Source: Pseudoramibacter fermentans (GTDB lineage Bacteria > Bacillota > Clostridia > Eubacteriales > Eubacteriaceae). Taken from it: 64,000 nt of DNA. Shown here in pieces: positions 7,533-16,936 of the stretch. The DNA is taken from positions 248,001 to 312,000 of the forward strand of contig VOGB01000005.1 in assembly GCA_009493725.1 (NCBI GenBank), in the 5' to 3' direction. Position 1 is the stretch's first letter. Each line of letters starts with the position of its first letter. The notes beneath the pieces were generated by a model. It saw only the letters and a list, made by a program, of their open reading frames with translations, did not search any database and was not told where the DNA came from. Made by a program: the position numbers and the translations under genes.

Positions 7533-8401
7533 GCAGCAACCCATTCCAAAAGCGCCGCGAAGAAATCTTCAACCTCAAGGCCCTTCGGGAACGGCGCAGC
7601 ATCACGACGATGCCCGACGCGATCCCAGTTCAGCAGTGCACGACGATTTGTCCCAAGTGCGGCCACGCGCTGACCCTGGACGAGCTCGAAGCCAATCTGC
7701 ACGTCTGCCGCTGCGGCTACCACTTTCCGATCGGCTCCCACTACCGTCTCCAGCTCACGATGGACCCGGGCACGATTCGGGAAATCGCCAAAGGCGTCAA
7801 ACCCTTTGACTGGCTCCATTTCCCGGGCTACCCGGAAAAGCTCAAGGCACAGCGGAAGAAATCCGGCTCCACCGAAGGCGTCTCCGCCGTGCGCGGCAAA
7901 ATCGGCGGCTACCCTGTAGTCGTCGCCGCGATGGACACCCGTTTCTTCATGGGGTCCATGGGCTCCGCCGTCGGCGAACGCATCACCCAGGCTATCGAAT
8001 TGGCTGAACGCAAAAAATGGCCGCTGATCTTATTCTGCGCCAGCGGCGGCGCGCGAATGCAGGAAGGCATCATCAGCCTGATGCAGATGGCCAAGACCAG
8101 CGCCGCGATGGAACGGCTCTCCCGTAAGGGTGTGCTGTCAGTCATCGTGCTGACCCACCCGACCACCGGCGGTGTCACAGCCAGCTTCGCGATGCTCGGC
8201 GACATCACCCTCGCCGAACCCGGCGCGCTGATCGGCTTCGCCGGTCCCCGCGTCATCGAACAGACCATCGGCGAAAAGCTGCCGGAGGGCTTTCAGCGTG
8301 CGGAATTCCAGCAGGAACACGGCTTTGTCGATCAAATCGTCCCCCGTCGGGACATGCGCAAGACGCTGATTCAGATCCTGCGTCTGCACGACCGCTCCTG
8401 A
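7529..8401 (+). CDS. accD: Acetyl-CoA carboxylase, carboxyltransferase beta subunit
   Basis: With AccA it transfers the carboxyl group from biotin to acetyl-CoA. The 290 residues show the crotonase-like core with GSMGSAVGERI, CASGGARMQEG and PTTGGVTASFAMLGD motifs. The N-terminal zinc ribbon has Cys41 and Cys44, then 15 residues, then Cys60 and Cys62. The second pair is CxC rather than the usual CxxC, so one residue is missing from the knuckle. It overlaps accC by 4 bp and precedes accA by 37 bp. Confidence 0.96.
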   Translation: MSSNPFQKRREEIFNLKALRERRSITTMPDAIPVQQCTTICPKCGHALTLDELEANLHVCRCGYHFPIGSHYRLQLTMDPGTIREIAKGVKPFDWLHFPGYPEKLKAQRKKSGSTEGVSAVRGKIGGYPVVVAAMDTRFFMGSMGSAVGERITQAIELAERKKWPLILFCASGGARMQEGIISLMQMAKTSAAMERLSRKGVLSVIVLTHPTTGGVTASFAMLGDITLAEPGALIGFAGPRVIEQTIGEKLPEGFQRAEFQQEHGFVDQIVPRRDMRKTLIQILRLHDRS

Positions 8402-8438
8402 AAAAATCCATTAAGATTTAGATAAGAGAAAGGAAAAG

Positions 8439-9410
8439 ATGGCGAATCAAGACAATTCGAATCTTTCGGTCCGCGAGCTTGAAACGCGGATCGACCGCCT
8501 GGACAAACGCATCCAGGACATCGGCGATCCCATCACGCCGGCCGACGTCGTCCAGCTTCAGCAGCTTCAGCGCGACCGCGACGAGCTGCTGCACCTGTGC
8601 GCCGACCCGACACCGGTGGACCGCGTCTACCTGGCGCGCCACCCCGGCCGCCCCGGCGTGGTCGACTACGTCGCCCATTTATTCACCGATTTCTTTGAAC
8701 AGCGCGGCGACCGCCTTTACCGGGAAGACCCGAGTATTTACGGCGGCATCGCGATGTTTGACAACCACCCGGTGACCGTCATCGGCACCCGCAAGGGCAA
8801 AACCCTTCAGGAAAACCTCGCCTGCCATTTCGGCATGCCCTGCCCAGAAGGTTACCGCAAGGCCAGACGGTTGATGCACCAGGCTGAAAAATTCAAACGG
8901 CCGATCATCACCTTCGTCGACACCGCCGGCGCCTACCCCGGCAAGGAGGCCGAGGAAAACGGCCAGGGCGAAGCCATCGCCCGCAACCTGGCTGAAATGA
9001 GTCAGCTGCGCGTGCCCATTATCGCCGTGTTCACCGGTGAAGGCGGCAGCGGCGGCGCTTTGGCCCTCGGCGTGGCCAACCATTTGATTATGCTCGAAAA
9101 CGCGATCTACTCGATTCTAAGCCCTGAAGGCTTTGCCAGCATTCTCTGGAAGGACCCCAGCCGCAGCGACGAGGCCTGCTCGGTCATGAAGCTCACCGCT
9201 CAGGATCTCTACGACCTGAAGGTTGCCGACGAAATCGTCAAAGAGCCCCTTGGCGGTGCGCACCGCGACCCCGACGCCGTGTACCACGCGCTGCGCGGCG
9301 CGATCCGCGAAAACCTGCGCAGCCTCTCGCGCCTGAGCGGCAGCGAGCTGGTCAACCGCCGCATCGCCAAATTCAGGGCGTACGGCATTGTCGATACGAG
9401 AAATTCGTAA
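8439..9410 (+). CDS. accA: Acetyl-CoA carboxylase, carboxyltransferase alpha subunit
   Basis: The 323-residue partner of AccD has the usual N-terminal helical region (SVRELETRIDRLDKRI) and a crotonase-type core with TFVDTAGAYPG, GEGGSGGALALG and LSPEGFASILW motifs, which bind the carboxybiotin and shape the oxyanion holes. It has GAAAGGAAAAG before its ATG and is followed by fabH after 29 bp. All four acc genes being adjacent and before the fab genes differs from the common Firmicute order, where they sit inside or after the fab genes. Confidence 0.96.
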   Translation: MANQDNSNLSVRELETRIDRLDKRIQDIGDPITPADVVQLQQLQRDRDELLHLCADPTPVDRVYLARHPGRPGVVDYVAHLFTDFFEQRGDRLYREDPSIYGGIAMFDNHPVTVIGTRKGKTLQENLACHFGMPCPEGYRKARRLMHQAEKFKRPIITFVDTAGAYPGKEAEENGQGEAIARNLAEMSQLRVPIIAVFTGEGGSGGALALGVANHLIMLENAIYSILSPEGFASILWKDPSRSDEACSVMKLTAQDLYDLKVADEIVKEPLGGAHRDPDAVYHALRGAIRENLRSLSRLSGSELVNRRIAKFRAYGIVDTRNS

Positions 9411-9439
9411 CCCCCATTGAAAGTTGAGGCTTTAATTTT

Positions 9440-10399
9440 ATGAATGGCATCAAAATTATCGGATCGGGATCGGCCGTCCCGGATAAGGTCGTCACCAACG
9501 ACGATCTCGCGCAAATTGTCGATACCAGCGACGCCTGGATCTCTGAGCGCACCGGCATCCGCACCCGACACTTCATCGAAAAGGACGAGACCGCGTCAGA
9601 CCTGGCGATCCTCGCGGCCAAACGCGCCCTCGCCGCCTCCGGCATCGCACCGGAACAGATCGGCGCCGTCGTCGTGGCTACCATTACCGGCGACACCACC
9701 TCCCCGAGCACGGCCAACCGCGTCGCGCTGGCGCTGGGCGTCCAGCCCAACACGCCGAGCTTTGACATCTCCGCGGCCTGCTCCGGCTTCGTTTACGCAT
9801 TGAAGGTCGCCCAGGGCATGATCGCCGACGAAAGCGACCGTCCCTACGCGGTGGTGGTCGGCGTCGAAGCGCTGAGCCGCGATTTGGACTTCACCGACCG
9901 CAGCACCTGCATTCTCTTTGGCGACGGCGCCGGCGCGGTGGTCGTCAAAAGCGACCCGGACGCGCCCTTTGACGCGGTGCTCGGCGCTGAAAGCGACCCG
10001 GCCATCGGCGTCCCCGGCGACATCAACAAAACCGAATTCATCACAATGGATGGCCGGAAGGTTTTCCGCTTCGCCGTCCGCATCATCCCGAAGGTCATTA
10101 AGGATTATCTCGCCAAGACCGGCGAAACCCTCGACGACTACGATCAGGTCATTTTTCATCAGGCCAATTCGCGGATCATCGAACACGCCGCGAAAAAGCT
10201 CAAGCTGGCTCCTGAAAAGGCGTATCAAAATCTCGACCGCCTCGGCAACACCAGCGGGGCTTCCATTCCGCTGGCCCTGGATGAAATGGTCCAACACAAC
10301 ATCGTTCGGCCCGGCTGCCGCATCCTGTGCGTCGGCTTTGGCGCCGGCCTGACCTGGGGCGCCGCCGGCATCACCTACGCCGCATCTCCCCGCGTTTGA
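9440..10399 (+). CDS. fabH: 3-oxoacyl-ACP synthase III
   Basis: FabH starts fatty-acid synthesis by condensing acetyl-CoA or a branched acyl-CoA with malonyl-ACP. The 319 residues carry the Cys-His-Asn triad: Cys114 in SAACSGF, His240 in IFHQANSR and Asn270 in LGNTSGAS. ERTGIRTR near the N-terminus is also typical. It lies between accA and fabK on one transcript. Primer preference (acetyl or branched) cannot be read from the sequence. Confidence 0.96.
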   Translation: MNGIKIIGSGSAVPDKVVTNDDLAQIVDTSDAWISERTGIRTRHFIEKDETASDLAILAAKRALAASGIAPEQIGAVVVATITGDTTSPSTANRVALALGVQPNTPSFDISAACSGFVYALKVAQGMIADESDRPYAVVVGVEALSRDLDFTDRSTCILFGDGAGAVVVKSDPDAPFDAVLGAESDPAIGVPGDINKTEFITMDGRKVFRFAVRIIPKVIKDYLAKTGETLDDYDQVIFHQANSRIIEHAAKKLKLAPEKAYQNLDRLGNTSGASIPLALDEMVQHNIVRPGCRILCVGFGAGLTWGAAGITYAASPRV

Positions 10400-10415
10400 T
10401 TGGAAAGGAGTTCTT

Positions 10416-11354
10416 ATGAAACTGATTAGTGAATTGCTGCACACCCAATATCCCTTCGTTCAGGGCGGCATGGCCAACATCGCCACCGGCGCCTTTGCCG
10501 CTGCCTGCTCCAACGCCGGCGGGCTCGGGCTCATCGCCTCCGGCGGATGGGACGCCGAAAAGCTCAGAGCCGAAGTCAGAACCTGCAAATCCCTGACGGA
10601 CAAGCCCTTCGGCCTGAACCTGATGTTAATGAACCCCGATGCGGACAACATCGCCAAAATGGCCGTTGAAGAAAAAATCCCAGTGATCACCACCGGGGCC
10701 GGCAACCCCGGCAAATACATGGAAGCCTGGAAGGCTGCCGGCATTCTCGTGATTCCGGTCGTCGCGTCAGTCGCGCTGGCCAGACGCCTCAGCGGCGAAG
10801 GCGCCGACGCCGTCGTCGCCGAAGGCTCTGAAAGCGGCGGCCACATCGGGGACGTCACGACGATGGCCCTCGTGCCCCAGGTCGTCGACGCGGTGGACGT
10901 GCCGGTTATCGCTGCCGGCGGCATCGCGGACGGACGGGGCGTCGCCGCGGCACTGGCCCTCGGCGCTGCCGGCTGTCAGATCGGGACCGTGCTCCTCGCT
11001 TCCGAAGAATGCCCGATCCACGAAAATTACAAAAAGGCCGTTCTCAAAGCCAAAGACCGCAGCACGGTCGTCACCGGCCGTTCCTCCGGCGCACCGGTCC
11101 GCGTCCTGCGCAACCAGATGACGAAGGCCTACCTCAAAGAAGAACAGGCCGGCGCCGATTTGGCCACACTGGAAAAATTCACCCTCGGCAGCCTGCGCAA
11201 GGCTGTTCTCGACGGCGACACCAAAAACGGCAGCCTGATGTCCGGGCAGATCGCCGGCCTCGTGGACGAAATCCGCCCGGTAGCTGACATCTTCAAAGAC
11301 CTCTACACTGGCGCCCAGTCGGTCATCTCCGGCCTTCAGGATGTATTCGAATAA
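10416..11354 (+). CDS. fabK: Enoyl-ACP reductase II (FMN-dependent)
   Basis: This is the FMN enzyme that performs the last reduction of each elongation cycle in place of FabI. The 312 residues form a TIM barrel of the nitronate monooxygenase/FabK family: FVQGGMANI at the start, the signature VAEGSESGGHIG with the active-site histidine region, and IAAGGIADGRG plus GAAGCQIGTVLL in the FMN phosphate site. It lies between fabH and fabD. In the common Firmicute order acpP would lie next to fabK; here nothing separates fabH and fabK except 16 bp. Confidence 0.95.
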   Translation: MKLISELLHTQYPFVQGGMANIATGAFAAACSNAGGLGLIASGGWDAEKLRAEVRTCKSLTDKPFGLNLMLMNPDADNIAKMAVEEKIPVITTGAGNPGKYMEAWKAAGILVIPVVASVALARRLSGEGADAVVAEGSESGGHIGDVTTMALVPQVVDAVDVPVIAAGGIADGRGVAAALALGAAGCQIGTVLLASEECPIHENYKKAVLKAKDRSTVVTGRSSGAPVRVLRNQMTKAYLKEEQAGADLATLEKFTLGSLRKAVLDGDTKNGSLMSGQIAGLVDEIRPVADIFKDLYTGAQSVISGLQDVFE

Positions 11355-11369
11355 GCAAAGGAGAACGCG

Positions 11370-12296
11370 ATGACACTCGCATTTTTATACGCCGGTCAAG
11401 GCGCTCAGCACGTCGGAATGGGCCAGGACCTTTACGAAAAATACCCGGCTTTCGCCGACGTCTTCGATCGGGCTGACCTGCCCTTCGATTTGAAAAAGCT
11501 CTGCTTTGAAGGGCCGGAAGATCAACTGAATCAAACCCAATACACCCAGCCGGCCATGGTCGCCTTCGCCATCGGCGTCACCAATGTGCTGAGAGAAGCC
11601 GGCATCGTACCGGATATGGCCTGCGGCCTTTCCCTCGGGGAATATTCCGCGCTCTACGCCGCCGGCGTCTGGGACGCCGCCACGACCCTCGACCTGATCG
11701 CCTTCCGCGGCCGAGCCATGGCTGAAGCGTCCAAAGGACTCGACGTCGGCATGGCCGCCGTTCTCGGCTTAGACGCCGAAAAACTCGGCGCCATCTGCAG
11801 CGAAGCCTCGGCGGCCGGCAAAGTCGAAATGGCCAATTTCAACTGTCCGGGACAGATCGTCATTTCCGGCGACGCCAAAGGCGTCGAACAGGCCTCTGCC
11901 CTCGCCAAGGACGCCGGCGCCAAGCGGGTAATCCCGCTCAAGGTTTCCGGTCCCTTCCACACCAGCTACATGAAGCCGGCCGGTGACGCCCTCGCCGGCA
12001 AATTCAAGACCATTACTTTCAATGAACCCCAGTTCCCGGTGCTGTTTAACGCCATCGGCGACGTCAAACCCGCCGGCGTGACGATTCCGGAGCTGCTCGA
12101 AAAACAGGTTCAGCAATCGGTCTATCTCGAACAGAGCATTAAAAAGATGGCCGACATGGGCGCGGATACCTTCGTCGAAATCGGACCAGGCAAGGCCCTT
12201 TCCGGCTTTGTGCGCAAGACGATCCGCGGCACTAAGCCGATGAAAATCGACACAGCGGACGATCTCGCCGCTGTCATCTCAGCATTATCGAAATAA
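11370..12296 (+). CDS. fabD: Malonyl-CoA:ACP transacylase
   Basis: FabD loads malonate onto acyl carrier protein. The 308-residue protein has the opening GQGAQHVGMG, the nucleophile Ser88 in GLSLGEYSAL, and His197 in SGPFHTSYM. It sits 15 bp after fabK and 9 bp before fabG, with AAAGGAGAACGCG before its ATG. Its acceptor, ACP, is not encoded in the window. Confidence 0.96.
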   Translation: MTLAFLYAGQGAQHVGMGQDLYEKYPAFADVFDRADLPFDLKKLCFEGPEDQLNQTQYTQPAMVAFAIGVTNVLREAGIVPDMACGLSLGEYSALYAAGVWDAATTLDLIAFRGRAMAEASKGLDVGMAAVLGLDAEKLGAICSEASAAGKVEMANFNCPGQIVISGDAKGVEQASALAKDAGAKRVIPLKVSGPFHTSYMKPAGDALAGKFKTITFNEPQFPVLFNAIGDVKPAGVTIPELLEKQVQQSVYLEQSIKKMADMGADTFVEIGPGKALSGFVRKTIRGTKPMKIDTADDLAAVISALSK

Positions 12297-12305
12297 AGAG
12301 GAACC

Positions 12306-13064
12306 ATGAAAAAAGAAACCAACGCCAATCCAATCGTCCTCGTCACCGGCGGAAGCCGGGGCATCGGCCGCGCGACCTGCCTCGCCTTTGCCAAGGCCGG
12401 CTACGACGTCGCCGTGAATTACGCCGGCAACCAGGCCGCCGCCGAAGACACCGCTCAGGCCTGCCGCGAGCTCAATCCCGAAGGGAAAGTCGCTGTGTAC
12501 GCCGCTGACGTCGCCGACGCTGACGCCGTCGACGCGATGTTCAAGGCCGTCAAGGCCGACTTCGGCGCCCTCGACGTGCTGGTCAACAACGCCGGCATCA
12601 CCCGGGACAATCTGATCGCGCTGACCAAGCCTGAAGATTTCGACGCGGTGGTCGCGACCGATCTCCGCGGCGTCTTCCTGTGCATGAAGGCCGCCTCCCG
12701 AATCATGATGCGCCAGCGCCACGGCCGCATCATCAACGTCAGTTCGGTGGTCGGGCTCCGCGGCAACGCCGGCCAGGTGTCCTATTCCGCCGCCAAGGCC
12801 GGTGTCGTCGGCATGACCAAATCCCTCGCGAAGGAATTGGGCCGCCGCAACATCACCGTCAACGCGGTCGCGCCGGGCTTCATTCAAACCGATATGACCG
12901 GCGCCCTCGACGACAAGCAGAAGGCCGCCGCGACCCAGAACATCCCGCTGAACCGTCTGGGGACCCCTGAAGACATTGCCGGCGTCATCGCCTTCCTGGC
13001 CAGCGACGCCGCCGCTTACATTACCGGACAAGTGCTGCCTGTAGACGGCGGCATGGCCATTTAA
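12306..13064 (+). CDS. fabG: 3-oxoacyl-ACP reductase
   Basis: This NADPH-dependent short-chain dehydrogenase reduces 3-oxoacyl-ACP. The 252 residues show the cofactor motif GGSRGIG (15-21), NNAG (94-97), and the Ser147-Tyr160-Lys164 catalytic triad. The C-terminal ITGQVLPVDGG motif is typical of FabG. It is spaced 9 bp from fabD and 18 bp from fabF. Confidence 0.96.
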   Translation: MKKETNANPIVLVTGGSRGIGRATCLAFAKAGYDVAVNYAGNQAAAEDTAQACRELNPEGKVAVYAADVADADAVDAMFKAVKADFGALDVLVNNAGITRDNLIALTKPEDFDAVVATDLRGVFLCMKAASRIMMRQRHGRIINVSSVVGLRGNAGQVSYSAAKAGVVGMTKSLAKELGRRNITVNAVAPGFIQTDMTGALDDKQKAAATQNIPLNRLGTPEDIAGVIAFLASDAAAYITGQVLPVDGGMAI

Positions 13065-13082
13065 CAAAGGAGAAATACGATT

Positions 13083-14330
<1,248 letters not shown>

Positions 14331-14331
14331 G

Positions 14332-14799
14332 ATGAGCGAAACGACCCGCGAACCTCACGAATTGTCCGCTGCGCAGATCCAGGAAATCCTGCCTCACCGC
14401 TATCCCTTCCTGCTCGTCGACCGCATCCTCGACTACATCCCCGGCGAAATGGCCATCGGGCGCAAGTGCGTCTCCAACAACGAGATGCAGTTTCTCGGCC
14501 ATTTTCCGGGCTATCCGGTAATGCCGGGCGTGCTTTTGATCGAAGCCATGGCTCAGGTCGGCGCGGTCGCGATGCTTTCCCTTCCGGAAAACAAGGGCAA
14601 GCTCGCCTTCTTCGGCGGCATCAAGAACGCCCGCTTCAAGCGTCAAGTCGTCCCCGGCGACGTGGTGGAAATCACGACGGAAATCACGAACACCCGCGGC
14701 CCTCTCGGAACCGGAAAGGGCACCTGCAGGGTGGACGGCAAAGTCGTCGCCCGGGCGGAAATCACCTTTGCCCTGTCGGACCCCACTGCAGAAGCTTAG
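14332..14799 (+). CDS. fabZ: 3-hydroxyacyl-ACP dehydratase
   Basis: FabZ removes water from 3-hydroxyacyl-ACP. The 155-residue hot-dog fold protein has HRYPFLLVDRI, the catalytic His57 in GHFPGYPVMPG and Glu71 in LLIEAMAQ. Its start codon follows the fabF stop by 1 bp, so translation is coupled. It is the last enzyme gene of the operon, followed by the MarR regulator after 12 bp. Confidence 0.96.
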   Translation: MSETTREPHELSAAQIQEILPHRYPFLLVDRILDYIPGEMAIGRKCVSNNEMQFLGHFPGYPVMPGVLLIEAMAQVGAVAMLSLPENKGKLAFFGGIKNARFKRQVVPGDVVEITTEITNTRGPLGTGKGTCRVDGKVVARAEITFALSDPTAEA

Positions 14800-14811
14800 A
14801 CAGGAGCGGCG

Positions 14812-15243
14812 ATGTTTACTGAACCTTTAGCCGAGATTTACAGAAAACTGCGCCTCTACTTTTACCGCGAAGTGGCCCTGCAGAGCAGCCAGAACTCGCT
14901 GACCTTTTCCGAATCCTTCTGTCTCGAAGCGATTTATTCGCTGGGCGAGCCGACAATCAACGCCTTCGCCCAGTTCATGAACATCTCGTCGCCCAACGCG
15001 ACGTACAAGGTCAATTCTCTGGTGCAGAAAGGGTACCTGAAGAAGGTCCGCTCCGACGAAGACCGCCGGGAATACCACTTGGTGGTGACGGACAAATTCT
15101 TAAAATTTCACGAAACCAACACCCGCGGCTATGAAAAAACCATGGACCGCATCTGTCAGACTTTCACCGCGGAAGAGCTGTCGACCCTCGACCAATTCAT
15201 GACCCGCATCAACGACGAGCTCGTCGAATCACCACCGGTTTAA
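14812..15243 (+). CDS. MarR-family regulator, probably of the fatty-acid operon
   Basis: The 143 residues form a MarR-type winged helix: helices around PTINAFAQFMNISSPNATYKV, then the wing with KKVRSDEDRREYHLVVT. FabT, the fatty-acid repressor of streptococci and relatives, belongs to this family, and its gene is part of a fab cluster. Here the gene is last in the acc-fab operon, not first. By context it probably senses acyl-ACP or acyl-CoA and binds the palindrome at 5489-5508, autoregulating the whole operon. That is inference; I see no residue that fixes the ligand. Confidence 0.8.
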   Translation: MFTEPLAEIYRKLRLYFYREVALQSSQNSLTFSESFCLEAIYSLGEPTINAFAQFMNISSPNATYKVNSLVQKGYLKKVRSDEDRREYHLVVTDKFLKFHETNTRGYEKTMDRICQTFTAEELSTLDQFMTRINDELVESPPV

Positions 15244-15257
15244 TCCGCGATGCATTG

Positions 15258-15304
15258 CCGCTTCTGCTCCGGCCGCCTGCCGGTACAGGAGCGGTTTTTC
15301 TTTG
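15258..15304 (+). terminator. Terminator of the acc-fab operon
   Basis: CCGCTTCTG pairs with CAGGAGCGG (one G-U pair) around an inner CCGGC/GCCGG stem, followed by TTTTTCTTTG. It begins 15 nt after the MarR stop. Confidence 0.85.
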
Positions 15305-15348
15305 TTTTGCACGCTTTAGCTTTTCTTTCAGATTTCGAAATATTAAAG

Positions 15349-15377
15349 TTGACGATGGCGGAGCTTACGGATATAAT
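15349..15377 (+). promoter_or_regulatory. Strong promoter of the orphan gene at 15442
   Basis: TTGACG and a perfect TATAAT are separated by 17 bp. The first transcribed base would be near 15384, giving a leader of about 58 nt. Confidence 0.8.
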
Positions 15378-15441
15378 AATGGCATTTAAAAAGCGTACAC
15401 ACAAAACAAAATAGAATTGCGAAAAAAGAAAGGAACCCGAA

Positions 15442-16008
15442 ATGATGACTGAAGCACAAAATACAGAAAGTACACCGTTTCCACAAGCAATGCCGACGCC
15501 TGAAGATTACGGCGCGCCTATTAATTCCGACGACGTCAATGATTTTATCCATATGGTCGAACAGGCCTTTTCTCCCATTGAAGCCTGGTACCGCGGCGAA
15601 ACGGAAGTCGACGACGTGGTCGCCCTCGTTCAGGATCAGTTTGACGCCTACGAAAAGGCGGCAGCGCCTTACCGCGACCTGCTGAAGCGCACCTACGTCT
15701 GGAAGGACGAAATGGACGCGGCGGCCCGCCGCACCCGTGTAAGCGGCGATCCGAAGAATGACACGGCCGACAAGACCTTCGACCGCATCGCTTATTCCCA
15801 GATTCAGTTCGCGGTCTTCCGCGCCAACTACTGCGTCCAGCAGATCATCACCTCCGCGCACAAGGCGACCCAAGCCTTTGAAGGCTTGATCAAGCACGTG
15901 CCTCAGCTGCTCGAACAAGGCGAAGATCTGAGAAGCGTCCCGTGGACTGAGCTGACCCTGCTCAAAAAGTCCCGCCGCGGCGTTGGACCGTTTCGGTATC
16001 AAAAATAA
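15442..16008 (+). CDS. Uncharacterised 188-residue cytoplasmic protein
   Basis: I do not recognise this protein. It has an acidic, Pro-rich N-terminus (about residues 1-28), then a mostly helical region rich in Asp, Glu, Ala and Gln, with a basic C-terminal tail (LLKKSRRGVG). There is no signal peptide, membrane segment or cysteine pair beyond a single Cys. The gene is monocistronic, between its own strong promoter (15349-15377) and a strong terminator (16029-16078), with AAAGGAAC before ATGATG; either ATG may be used. Codon use matches its neighbours, so it is a real gene and probably well expressed. Confidence 0.75.
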   Translation: MMTEAQNTESTPFPQAMPTPEDYGAPINSDDVNDFIHMVEQAFSPIEAWYRGETEVDDVVALVQDQFDAYEKAAAPYRDLLKRTYVWKDEMDAAARRTRVSGDPKNDTADKTFDRIAYSQIQFAVFRANYCVQQIITSAHKATQAFEGLIKHVPQLLEQGEDLRSVPWTELTLLKKSRRGVGPFRYQK

Positions 16009-16028
16009 TTTATCATTAACTCCAAATA

Positions 16029-16078
16029 AAACGCCCAACTCCGATATGCTGAACGTATATCGCAGTTGGGCGTTTTTT
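16029..16078. terminator. Bidirectional terminator between convergent genes
   Basis: A long stem (ACGCCCAACT / AGTTGGGCGT, with an inner CGATAT/ATATCG) has TTTTTT on the plus side and a U-rich TTTTATTT on the minus side. It serves the orphan gene and the HAD phosphatase gene. Confidence 0.85.
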
Positions 16079-16102
16079 CGCTCGTATTTGCCTAATTTCA
16101 CG

Positions 16103-16936
16103 CTATTTTTCAAATGACCTTAACGCAGCCTCAGGATGATCAAAATCCCTTAATAAGGCGTCAAGCACCTTTAATTCGCCGTCGTCAGTATTGCGGTCGG
16201 TGACGTAGCGGCACACGTCCTTGACCGCCTGGCGCGCGTTGTCGACAGCCACGCTGTATTTCGCCTGGTTGAGCATGCTGATGTCGTTGCTGTTGTCGCC
16301 AAAGGCCAAAGTCTCGTCCATCGACACACCGAAAAGCGCCTGAATCTTGGCCAGAGACGCGCCCTTTGACGCCGCCTTCGGCACCATATCCACCACACGT
16401 TCTCCGGCGCAGGCCACGTTCATGGTTTTCCGCCATTTCGGCGCAAATGCCTTTTCCGTGACCTCCTCGACGTGGTCGGCGCGGTAGACCGAAAACTTGA
16501 TGCACGGCGTGTCCAGCTCGAGGAGATCATCGACCAGCTCGCAGTCGAAGTGATAGACATCCCGCGTGAACTCGTAGGCTTCTTTATCCCGCTTTTCGAA
16601 ATAGCACACCTCCCCGGTGTCGTACAGGGTCATACAGCCGTCCAGCGCCCGGATATCGCGCACGATCGCCCGGGTGTCCGCCATCGGAATCGCTTCGCGG
16701 TAGACGATCTTATCCTGATAAGACGCCATCGCGCCGTTCTGGGTGATGTAAAAAATCTGATCCTGAATGGGCGCGAACACCCGTTTCAGGTTCGAAGCCG
16801 GCCGGCCGCTGCAGACGCCGAAAATCACGCCGCGGTCCATCAAGGCATGCACCGCCTCGAAATAAGCCGCTGACAAATCCTGGCCGCAGTCCGGAAAGAG
16901 CGTGCCGTCCGCATCTGTTGCAATCAGTTTGATCAT
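16103..16936 (-). CDS. Cof-type HAD-IIB phosphatase
   Basis: This 277-residue protein has the HAD motif I DADGTLF (residues 7-13, nucleophile Asp7), motif II in CSGRP, a lysine in the SKGASL stretch (motif III) and motif IV GDNSNDISML. The cap of about 100 residues between motifs II and III is of the Cof/IIB type. Such enzymes dephosphorylate sugar phosphates, pyridoxal phosphate or FMN; the substrate is unknown. Its ATG overlaps the ppx stop by 4 bp, so the two are coupled. Confidence 0.88.
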   Translation of the reverse strand: MIKLIATDADGTLFPDCGQDLSAAYFEAVHALMDRGVIFGVCSGRPASNLKRVFAPIQDQIFYITQNGAMASYQDKIVYREAIPMADTRAIVRDIRALDGCMTLYDTGEVCYFEKRDKEAYEFTRDVYHFDCELVDDLLELDTPCIKFSVYRADHVEEVTEKAFAPKWRKTMNVACAGERVVDMVPKAASKGASLAKIQALFGVSMDETLAFGDNSNDISMLNQAKYSVAVDNARQAVKDVCRYVTDRNTDDGELKVLDALLRDFDHPEAALRSFEK

